DNA from: Bacteroidales bacterium
Lineage (GTDB): Bacteria; Bacteroidota; Bacteroidia; Bacteroidales; Marinilabiliaceae
NCBI GenBank assembly: GCA_024401295.1
Contig: JAKSLG010000003.1
Coordinates: forward strand, 1-64,000
Direction: 5' to 3'
DNA length: 64,000 bases
Part shown: positions 57,058 to 64,000 of the stretch, piece after piece
How the letters are laid out: every line of letters begins with the position of its first letter
Numbering within the stretch: the stretch's first letter is position 1
Notes under the pieces: model-generated
Databases searched by the model: none
What the model saw: only the letters and a program-made list of their open reading frames with translations
What the model was told of the DNA's origin: nothing
Translations under genes and position numbers: made by a program

Positions 57058-58368
57058 TTAGAACAACTTTGCGCTCAATGCACGAAGAGCCTCGACCTTG
57101 TCACTTGCATTGATGAGCACAGAGACATTGTGAGAGCTGCCACCGTATGAAATCATGCGGATTGGAATATTCTTCAATGCGTCGAAAATCTGCGAAGCAT
57201 AACCCTTAGACGATGCAACGAAATCGCCAACGATGCAGATGATAACCTGATCCTGATCAACCTCAACTGTTGCATATTTCTTCAAATCCTCAACGATATC
57301 GTAGAGATGGCGATTGTTGTCAATTGTTACAGAAACGCCAACTTCACTTGTTGTTATCATATCGATTGGAGTCTTGTAGCTTTCGAAAATCTCGAAAACC
57401 TTGCGCATGAACCCATAAGCGAGAAGCATACGTCCAGACTTGATCTTGATTGCTGTGATGTTATCCTTTGCAGCAATTGCAGCTACGCGATTTTCGCACT
57501 GCTTGCCACTGATGAGCGTACCATAAGCTGTTGGCTCCATCGTATTGAGCAAACGAACTGGGATATTGTTGATCTTAGCAGGCAAAACGCATGTTGGATG
57601 CAAAATCTTTGCGCCGAAATACGCCAATTCTGCAGCTTCGTCAAATGAAAGATCGTGAACAGGCTTTGTGCCTTCAACGAAACGAGGGTCATTGTTGTGC
57701 ATGCCGTCGATATCTGTCCAGATCTGGCACTCTTCAGCAAGGATTGCAGCTGCAATCAACGATGCTGTATAGTCGCTACCGCCACGCTGCAAGTTATCAA
57801 CTTCACCAAAAGCATTGCGGCAGATATAACCCTGAGTCACATAGATTTCATAACCCTGATTCTTCTCGAGGATTGCAGTAAGATTCTCACGGATATAAGC
57901 GGAATCAGGCTCACAATTCTTGTCGATTCTCATGTAGTCGAGAGCTGGCAAAAGGATAGACTTGATGCCACGCTCCTGAAGATAGAGATTGAACATTCCA
58001 GTCGAAATAAGTTCGCCCTGAGCCAAAATGATTTTCTCCTCAAAGACTGTGAAGATATTGTTGGTGAACGACTTGATGTAGTTGAAACGCTCGCGGATGA
58101 GGTCCATACCCTTCTGCTTGAACTCTGCAGTAGAATAGAGATCGTCAATTTCCTTTTCGTACTTCACTTCGAGCTTGTTAATAACATCGTTAGCGCCGTC
58201 GCTGTTCTTCTTGTAGAGGTAATTTGAAATCTCCACCAAGCTATTTGTTGTGCCAGACATTGCTGACAAAACAATCAACTTCTGCTGACCATCGAGAACG
58301 AGATTTGCGACGTTCTTCATTCTGTCGGCACTGCCCACAGACGTACCACCAAACTTTAATACTTTCAT
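57058..58368 (-). CDS. lysC: Aspartate kinase
   Basis: LysC phosphorylates aspartate, the first step to lysine, threonine and methionine. The 436-residue protein has [12 protein letters not shown] at the N terminus, the catalytic GRGGSDYTA-like [14 protein letters not shown], and two C-terminal ACT domains (about residues 300-435) for feedback control. It is a single-function kinase, without the homoserine dehydrogenase that is fused in ThrA. Confidence 0.95.
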   Translation of the reverse strand: MKVLKFGGTSVGSADRMKNVANLVLDGQQKLIVLSAMSGTTNSLVEISNYLYKKNSDGANDVINKLEVKYEKEIDDLYSTAEFKQKGMDLIRERFNYIKSFTNNIFTVFEEKIILAQGELISTGMFNLYLQERGIKSILLPALDYMRIDKNCEPDSAYIRENLTAILEKNQGYEIYVTQGYICRNAFGEVDNLQRGGSDYTASLIAAAILAEECQIWTDIDGMHNNDPRFVEGTKPVHDLSFDEAAELAYFGAKILHPTCVLPAKINNIPVRLLNTMEPTAYGTLISGKQCENRVAAIAAKDNITAIKIKSGRMLLAYGFMRKVFEIFESYKTPIDMITTSEVGVSVTIDNNRHLYDIVEDLKKYATVEVDQDQVIICIVGDFVASSKGYASQIFDALKNIPIRMISYGGSSHNVSVLINASDKVEALRALSAKLF

Positions 58369-58409
58369 TTTATATCCTTGTTTTTATTTATTTTCTTACA
58401 ATTGCGGCT

Positions 58410-58418
58410 GCAAATATA
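58410..58418 (-). promoter_or_regulatory. -7 box of lysC-lysA
   Basis: On the minus strand TATATTTGC, an exact match, 41 bases before the lysC ATG. Confidence 0.6.
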
Positions 58419-58556
58419 CGAAAAGTGTATCTATATTCAGCATCGATTTTGTTTAATTCTTTTATTTGATGTTACAGAATTAACAGATTTTTATAAAACG
58501 CAAAAACAGCCCTTTCAACGACGGTGCACGATGGCCATAATTTGCGCACATTTTAC

Positions 58557-58565
58557 TACATTTGC
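58557..58565 (+). promoter_or_regulatory. -7 box at the start of the ECF sigma gene
   Basis: TACATTTGC is an exact match but ends three bases before the ATG at 58569, so the mRNA would be leaderless or would start inside the frame. Confidence 0.45.
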
Positions 58566-58568
58566 ATC

Positions 58569-59147
58569 ATGGAAGTGAAGATTTCAGATATCAAACTGAT
58601 GGAGCAGATCAAAGCCGGCGACGAAAAAGCATTTCGTTCGCTCTTCGACTGCTATTTCACGCCACTGACTTTGTTTGCAGAACGATTTACAAACGACAAC
58701 GAAGCAGCAATCGACATCGTCCAGACGCTCTTCGTCTCGTTGTATGAGAATCGCAATTCGCTGAATATTCGCAATGTAAAATCGTTCCTGTACCAATCAG
58801 TCAAAAACCGATGCATCAACGAAATCAAACGTCGCAAATATACAGAAACGTCAATTGATGACATTTTATCTGTTGACAATGAAGCAGAAGACGACATCGA
58901 AGATGCAATTGCATATTCGGAACTGAAGGCACAGCTTGCACAAGCTTTGTCGACACTTCAGCCACAATGTCAGAAGATTTTTGAGCTGAGCAGATTCGAC
59001 GGATTCAGCAATGATGAGATTGCGGATCAACTCAACCTTTCGAAGCGTACCGTTGAAACACAGATCAGCAAGGCGCTGAAGCAGCTTCGCAGTCTGCTCG
59101 GCGACCTTTTCGCTTCAATACTGATTTTATGCGGTTTCTATTTCTGA
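58569..59147 (+). CDS. ECF-type RNA polymerase sigma factor
   Basis: A 192-residue sigma-70 family protein with region 2 (KAGDEKAFRSLFDCYF to VKNRCINEIKRR, about residues 14-95) and region 4 (LQPQCQKIFELSRFDGFSND, about 125-180); region 3 is absent. No FecR-type anti-sigma factor gene follows, unlike many Bacteroidota ECF genes. A hydrophobic tail (LFASILILCGFYF) may bind the membrane. Either the ATG at 58569 or the in-frame ATG at 58599 (MEQIKAGDEKAF) could be the start, given the promoter position. Confidence 0.88.
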   Translation: MEVKISDIKLMEQIKAGDEKAFRSLFDCYFTPLTLFAERFTNDNEAAIDIVQTLFVSLYENRNSLNIRNVKSFLYQSVKNRCINEIKRRKYTETSIDDILSVDNEAEDDIEDAIAYSELKAQLAQALSTLQPQCQKIFELSRFDGFSNDEIADQLNLSKRTVETQISKALKQLRSLLGDLFASILILCGFYF

Positions 59148-59171
59148 ACACGACGTTATGGGCATAACACA

Positions 59172-59201
59172 TTGTCGTTCAACTATAATTGTTAAATTTG
59201 C
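59172..59201 (+). promoter_or_regulatory. Promoter of the NSS transporter unit
   Basis: TTG at 59172-59174, 18 bases, then TAAATTTGC at 59193-59201, 19 bases before the ATG. Confidence 0.6.
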
Positions 59202-59220
59202 GCATCATAAAACATAGATA

Positions 59221-60558
59221 ATGAAAGAGAATATTGCAAAAGAGGGCTTCAACTCTAAGATTGGAGCCATTGCAGCTGCAGCAGGATCGGCAGTGGGACT
59301 TGGCAACGTATGGCGATTTCCATACGTACTTGGACAAAACGGAGGAGCCGCATTTTTGCTCGTTTACGTTTTGTTTATGCTACTCATCGCCCTGCCTGTT
59401 CTCATGAGCGAGTTCTCTATTGGCCGCAAAGCCGGACTTCCTGTGCTCGGCGCTTTTCAGACGCTTGCACCTGGCAAAAAATGGTACCTGATCGGCTTTG
59501 CCGGAGTGTTGTGCGCATTCGTCATACTGTTCTACTATAATATAGTATCGGGGTGGACGCTGATGTATGCATACTTGTCGGCAACCGGACAGTTGGCATC
59601 GCTCGACGAATCACAAATCAATCAGACATTTGAACAAAGTTCGCAGGATCCAGTGACATGCATCTTCTGGATGGTCCTCATGCTTGGCGCAACTGGCTTC
59701 GTTGTTGCACGAGGCGTTGAAAAAGGCATTGAACAATATTCGAAGATCCTCATGCCAATTCTGCTGATTCTCATCATCGTCGTATGCATACGTTCCCTCA
59801 CACTTGACGGTGCATCAGACGGAATCTCATTTCTCCTGAGTCCAGACTTTTCAAAGCTGACCCCTCGTGCATTGTTCGAGGCGCTTGGTCAGGCCTTTTT
59901 CTCACTCAGCATCGGCATGGGAACGATGACCACGTACGGATCATATATCAGCAAGAAACAGAATCTGCCGCAAGCAGCACTTTCTGTTGCGCTTCTTGAT
60001 TTCTTCATAGCCTTCCTTTGTGGTTTGATGATTTTCCCATGCGCATTTGCATTCGGAATCAACCCAGGACAAGGTGCAGGACTCGTCTTCGTCACACTGC
60101 CGAACATCTTCAACAAGATGGCAATGGGACAGATATTCTCTGTCGTATTCTTCCTTCTCCTTGTTGTTGCTGCATTAACCTCGTCAATATCCTTGCTCGA
60201 AGTTGTTGTGACATTTGTCAAGTCACAATTTGGCCTGAAGCGAAGAATGTCAACGCTTGTGTCTTCAATCACAATTGGCATTCTCGGCATCGGATGTGCC
60301 GTGTCGCCAACGCTCTTCGACTTCTTCGATAAGATTTCGGCCAACGTGCTTCTGCCACTCGGCGCTTTCTTCATCGTGCTTTTCATTCCGCTTCGCCTTG
60401 GCAAGAAAGCCGTCAGGGAAGAGATGGAAGCCAACGGAACACCGTTCAAGCTGTTCAATGTTTACTATTTTCTGACGAAATATATCGTTCCACTGGCGAT
60501 ACTCCTGATATTCACAAACAGCATCCTGTCTTGGATGGGATATGGTTTATTCGACTAG
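59221..60558 (+). CDS. Sodium-dependent amino-acid transporter (NSS/SNF family)
   Basis: A 445-residue symporter of the LeuT/MhsT fold that takes up an amino acid with sodium. The first helix carries AAAGSAVGLGNVWRFPY, the unwound sodium and substrate site, and the following GGAAFLLVY is conserved. About eleven membrane helices are present, the short bacterial form. The substrate is unknown, with Trp, Tyr or Leu common in the family. The helix-hairpin-helix gene begins three bases after its stop. Confidence 0.92.
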   Translation: MKENIAKEGFNSKIGAIAAAAGSAVGLGNVWRFPYVLGQNGGAAFLLVYVLFMLLIALPVLMSEFSIGRKAGLPVLGAFQTLAPGKKWYLIGFAGVLCAFVILFYYNIVSGWTLMYAYLSATGQLASLDESQINQTFEQSSQDPVTCIFWMVLMLGATGFVVARGVEKGIEQYSKILMPILLILIIVVCIRSLTLDGASDGISFLLSPDFSKLTPRALFEALGQAFFSLSIGMGTMTTYGSYISKKQNLPQAALSVALLDFFIAFLCGLMIFPCAFAFGINPGQGAGLVFVTLPNIFNKMAMGQIFSVVFFLLLVVAALTSSISLLEVVVTFVKSQFGLKRRMSTLVSSITIGILGIGCAVSPTLFDFFDKISANVLLPLGAFFIVLFIPLRLGKKAVREEMEANGTPFKLFNVYYFLTKYIVPLAILLIFTNSILSWMGYGLFD

Positions 60559-60561
60559 AAT

Positions 60562-61614
60562 ATGCTGCTCAGACGACGGGAAAACCTTGCATACTACTCG
60601 TTGCTCGTCACTGCAATGGTCGTATTTCTATGCGTCATGATTTATGACAAATTTACGGCTACAATGACCATCTCCATCAAGCAAAACGAAGAAACCGACG
60701 TCGTCTCCTGGAAATATGCCGCAGACACCATACACATCAACACTGCAACAGCATCGCAGCTGAGCCATTTCGGATTTACGAACCGAGACATCGTCAGAAT
60801 CCTGTCTTATCGCGATGCCGGAGGAAGTTTCTCTTGCTGGGAACATCTTTGCGAGACGTACGGATTCGATTCCTTGAGAATGAAACCTCGCAAAGACTAC
60901 ATCGTTTACGATTTCACGACACGAAAAAGCGACTTCACGCCACGCAGACACACAAAATATACAAGGGACGAAGGCGCGAAAAAAGAGATTTCTCGCAATC
61001 GGAAAATCAGCATATACTACGCTGATTCCACAGAACTTGCGCGAGAAGGCATTGCATCATTCGTGTGGGACAGCATCAAGAGCTATCGCAACCGATATGT
61101 AATGAAAGGCAGCATCGACATCGCCGATTTGAGCAGCGCGACACCACAATCAATCAGCCAGATTCTGAAAGAACATGCCGGAGCCGAAAAGCGACAAAAG
61201 ACCGACAACGCAAATCGACCGGACATAACCATCGAGCTAAACAATGCAACGATGGAACAGCTGTGCCAGCTCAGATATGTCAAGGAAGCAACCGCAACCA
61301 GAATTCTCCGCCAACGCGAAAAACTGGGCGGTTTTATCCAGCTGGAACAGCTGTCAGACATCGTCAAAGCCGAATATTACGAAACGATTGCAGCACAAAT
61401 GACAATTGACAAAAAAAGTATCGTCAAGCTGAAAATAAACAGCGATCCCATAGCAAAAATCACGCATCATCCATACTTTCTGCCACTTATGGGCGACGCA
61501 CTCGCAAAACTCAGACGCGATCAAAAAAGAATTACGAATCTCGACGAATTCAGAAAATCCTTTTCAAAATACAAGTACAATCCGCTTCTTGAAGAATATC
61601 TGACATTCGAATAG
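60562..61614 (+). CDS. Helix-hairpin-helix protein with membrane anchor
   Basis: A 350-residue protein with one N-terminal membrane helix (about residues 11-30) and two ComEA-like helix-hairpin-helix domains (about 55-115 with IHINTATASQLSHFGF, and 220-275 with IELNNATMEQLCQLRY); a third weaker one lies near the C terminus. Such domains bind DNA without sequence preference and in ComEA serve DNA uptake. No other competence gene is close. It follows the transporter gene by three bases. Confidence 0.75.
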   Translation: MLLRRRENLAYYSLLVTAMVVFLCVMIYDKFTATMTISIKQNEETDVVSWKYAADTIHINTATASQLSHFGFTNRDIVRILSYRDAGGSFSCWEHLCETYGFDSLRMKPRKDYIVYDFTTRKSDFTPRRHTKYTRDEGAKKEISRNRKISIYYADSTELAREGIASFVWDSIKSYRNRYVMKGSIDIADLSSATPQSISQILKEHAGAEKRQKTDNANRPDITIELNNATMEQLCQLRYVKEATATRILRQREKLGGFIQLEQLSDIVKAEYYETIAAQMTIDKKSIVKLKINSDPIAKITHHPYFLPLMGDALAKLRRDQKRITNLDEFRKSFSKYKYNPLLEEYLTFE

Positions 61615-61680
61615 ACGTCCATGCAAATATGACTTAAAACTATTTTGCATTTGATATTTCTATTTCTTCACAGATGTTGT

Positions 61681-61689
61681 TATATTTGC
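61681..61689 (+). promoter_or_regulatory. -7 box of the SPOR gene
   Basis: TATATTTGC, an exact match, 55 bases before the ATG at 61745. Confidence 0.55.
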
Positions 61690-61744
61690 ATCTGCAAAAC
61701 ATGGTTCGACAACTGACGTATAAGACCATGATAAGCTTTTAGAT

Positions 61745-62155
61745 ATGCATAAGATTGTTCTGATAATCATAATGCTGGCGTTCTCAATGCAATACGCTGA
61801 GGCTCAGCGCAAATCGGTCGAGGTCACATTCTCGTCTGTTGCGCTCGACTCGCTTGCAAGCAACTTCCTGCGCGAAAGTTGTGATGTTCAGACAATCGAT
61901 GGCTATCGAATCCAGATCTACTCCGGATCAGGCGCAAAGGCAAAGACCGAAGCTCAAAATGCAAGAACGAAATTCGTTGCAGCATTTCCAACGGAAAAAG
62001 TCTATATCGTATACAACGCTCCATTCTGGCGTGTGCGCACAGGCGACTTCCGCTACCGTTCCGAGGCTTTGTCGCTACTCGAAAAGGTGAAGCGACAGTT
62101 CCCTGGTAGTTACACGGTACGTGACAACACTGTTAAAAAGAAATCTTTTAAATAA
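61745..62155 (+). CDS. SPOR domain protein
   Basis: A 136-residue exported protein with a signal peptide (about residues 1-20) and a C-terminal SPOR domain (about 52-125, with YRIQIYSGSGAKAKTEAQNA and FWRVRTGDFRYRSEA). SPOR domains bind denuded glycan strands at the division site, so a periplasmic role at the septum is likely. It is a single gene with its own promoter and terminator. Confidence 0.85.
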   Translation: MHKIVLIIIMLAFSMQYAEAQRKSVEVTFSSVALDSLASNFLRESCDVQTIDGYRIQIYSGSGAKAKTEAQNARTKFVAAFPTEKVYIVYNAPFWRVRTGDFRYRSEALSLLEKVKRQFPGSYTVRDNTVKKKSFK

Positions 62156-62161
62156 CCTATG

Positions 62162-62200
62162 TTAGACCAAGTTGCGCTGCAGCTTGGTCTAATGTTTTTT
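62162..62200 (+). terminator. Terminator after the SPOR gene
   Basis: TTAGACCAAG (62162-62171) pairs with CTTGGTCTAA (62183-62192), followed by TGTTTTTT. Confidence 0.82.
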
Positions 62201-62220
62201 ACATATAAAACCTAACGCAA

Positions 62221-64000
62221 TGAGCGAGCAGATTAAGCACGAATGTGGCATTGTCCTCATCAGACTGCTAAAACCTTTGGAGTATTACCAGGAAAAGTAT
62301 GGTTCTTGGCAATATGGTCTCAACAAACTCTATCTTCTGATGGAGAAACAGCATAATCGCGGCCAGGATGGCGCAGGTGCTGTAGGCCTTAAGATTGACC
62401 AGCCTGCTGGGAAAAAATTTATTGCGAGAGCTCGCTCCAATGGCGCAAATCCGATTCAGGATGTCATCGATGAAATCCATTCGTCGATTGCAGCTGCCAA
62501 GGCTGAACATGGCGATCTTGTCAAAGATGCAAAATGGGCAAAGGAAAATTTGCCTTTCGCAAGCGAACTCTATCTGGGCCATTTGCGATATGGTACTTTC
62601 GGCAACAACAACATTGACTACGTTCATCCTGTGATGCGCGAAAACAACTGGCGCTCACGCACATTGGCAATGGCCGGAAACTTCAATCTGACCAATGTAG
62701 ATGAAATCTTCAATGCTCTTATCGAACTCGGTCAGCATCCAAAGGACTATTCCGATACAGTTACAATCCTTGAAAATGTCGGTCATTTCCTCGACGACGA
62801 AGTGCAGCTTCTTTTCCGCCAATACAAGAATGAAGGCTTGCCTAATACCGAGATTTCAAAATGCATCGAACGCGATCTCGATGTCAGAAAGATTCTCGAG
62901 AGATCATCGCGCAAATGGGATGGCGGCTATGTCATCGCAGGTCTTTGCGGACATGGCGATGCATTCGTAACTCGTGACCCTTGGGGCATCCGTCCTGCGT
63001 TCTACTATTACGATGACGAGATTGCCGTAGTTGCCTCAGAACGCCCTGTAATCCAGACAGCTCTCAAAGTTCGAGCTTGTCAGATTCAAGAACTCAAGCC
63101 TGGTCATGCAATCATCATCAAAAAAGACGGCACTGTCAGCATTGACCTCGTTCGCGTGCCACAAGAGCGCCGATCTTGCTCATTCGAGAGAATATATTTC
63201 TCACGCGGGTCTGACCGTGACATATACAAAGAGCGCAAAAAGCTCGGCTTCCTATTGGCTCCGACTCTTCTCGAAAAAGTCAACTACGACCTCGACAACA
63301 CGGTATTCTCATTCATTCCGAATACTGCCGAAACAGCGTTCTTCGGATTGACAGAAGGTGTCAGCCATTGGGCAAAACAGCGCCAGAACAAACTTCTTCA
63401 CGAAGCGCTTGCCAATGGAACACTCACACCTGAGCGTATTGATGAAATTCTCGAACATCACCCTAGATTTGAAAAAATCGCAATCAAGGATGTCAAGATG
63501 CGTACGTTCATCGCAGCCGACTCAGGACGCGACGACATGGTTGGACATGTATATGATGTAACTTACGGAATCGTTAAGAATCAGCAGGATACACTCGTCG
63601 TCATCGACGATTCAATCGTGCGTGGAACGACACTCAAAAAGAGCATCTTGCGAATAATGGATCGTTTGCATCCAAAGAAGATAATCATCGTTTCGTCGGC
63701 TCCACAAATCCGCTATCCTGATTGCTATGGTATTGACATGGCAAAATTAGGCGATTTCTGTGCCTTCTCTGCAGCTATCGAATTGCTTCGCGAAACAGGC
63801 AGGACTGACGTAATTGACAACGTCTATAAACTTTGCAAGGAACAGCAGTTCCTTCCAAAAGAAGAGATTGTCAACTACGTGAAAGACATCTATGCTCCGT
63901 TCACAAACGAACAGATTTCTGCAAAGATCGCTCAGATGCTCACGCCAGATGACATTGACGCTGAAGTCGAAATTGTCTTCCAGTCAATCGAAAATCTCCA
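62221..64000 (+). CDS. PurF-like amidophosphoribosyltransferase (partial, 3' end beyond window)
   Basis: An open frame of 593 codons without a stop before the window end. The N-terminal Ntn-type glutaminase domain starts MSEQIKHECGIVLIRLL; Cys9 would become the N-terminal nucleophile once the first eight residues are removed, as in PurF precursors. NRGQDGAGAVGL, HLRYGTFG and GNFNLTN are present. The phosphoribosyltransferase part has VVIDDSIVRGTTLKKSI, the PRPP-binding loop. It is longer than classical PurF (about 500 residues) and matches a long form known in Bacteroidota, so a second, classical purF may exist. Catalysis of the first purine step is likely but not proven for this paralogue. 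Confidence 0.85.

Overview
The window reads as chromosomal DNA of a Bacteroidales bacterium (phylum Bacteroidota; family not resolved). The evidence: about twenty gene starts lie just downstream of the Bacteroidota -7 box TAnnTTTG, sometimes with a TTG or TTTG -33 element 18-20 bases upstream; one surface protein ends in a type IX secretion sorting domain; a TamL-type lipidated Omp85 protein, BspA-type leucine-rich repeats, DUF4254 and DUF3467 proteins are present; and the block tuf-tRNA(Trp)-secE-nusG-rplKAJL-rpoBC is intact. No mobile element, prophage, CRISPR array or resistance cassette was seen.

Layout. The left edge (1-132, minus strand) looks like the promoter and leader of an rRNA operon whose 16S gene lies outside the window. 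336-4646: cation/proton antiporter and miaA, dapD, threonylcarbamoyl-AMP synthase with a hot-dog thioesterase. 4776-10445: two divergent surface-protein units, a type IX-secreted beta-strand-rich protein preceded by a 66-residue protein, and a 754-residue BspA-like protein. 10651-18505: polyprenyl diphosphate synthase, atpD-atpC, PhzF-like isomerase, rmuC, DUF4254 with a family 9 glycosyltransferase, and a membrane zinc peptidase. 18703-21796: a putative lipoprotein operon (26-codon sORF, pentapeptide-repeat lipoprotein, papain-like lipoprotein peptidase, small lipoprotein). 21836-28384: proB-proA, carA, amn-comB, pgi. 28651-41306: the tuf to rpoC expression block. 41374-46723: DUF3467 protein, folate cyclo-ligase, purA, a Fur-family regulator, TamL. 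46821-50601: gpmI, a membrane protein of unknown role and an InlB-repeat/beta-helix lipoprotein. 50670-54491 (minus): a NarL-type response regulator, a TPR histidine kinase and an SpmA-SpmB fusion. 54576-61614: secreted protein, murI, lysA and lysC, an orphan ECF sigma factor, an NSS transporter with a helix-hairpin-helix protein. 61745-64000: a SPOR protein and a PurF-like amidotransferase cut by the window end.

How the genes fit together. dapD, lysC, lysA and murI supply diaminopimelate, lysine and D-glutamate for peptidoglycan. proBA, carA, purA, the PurF-like protein and the folate cyclo-ligase serve amino-acid, nucleotide and one-carbon metabolism. TamL, the lipoproteins, GT9/DUF4254 and SPOR genes serve the envelope.

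The most intriguing signal is a G/C-block palindrome, CCCC-ATTT-GGGG with an ATATC flank, found in this window only ahead of the histidine kinase/response regulator pair and ahead of the nearby InlB/beta-helix lipoprotein. It suggests a small self-regulated two-component surface system. Its lipoprotein copy contains a run of nine C that could make expression phase-variable. Other notable points are an Asn at the rifampicin-site position equivalent to E. coli His526 of RpoB, a short ORF with a ribosome-binding site in the tuf leader, and a palindrome over the promoter of the Fur-family gene.
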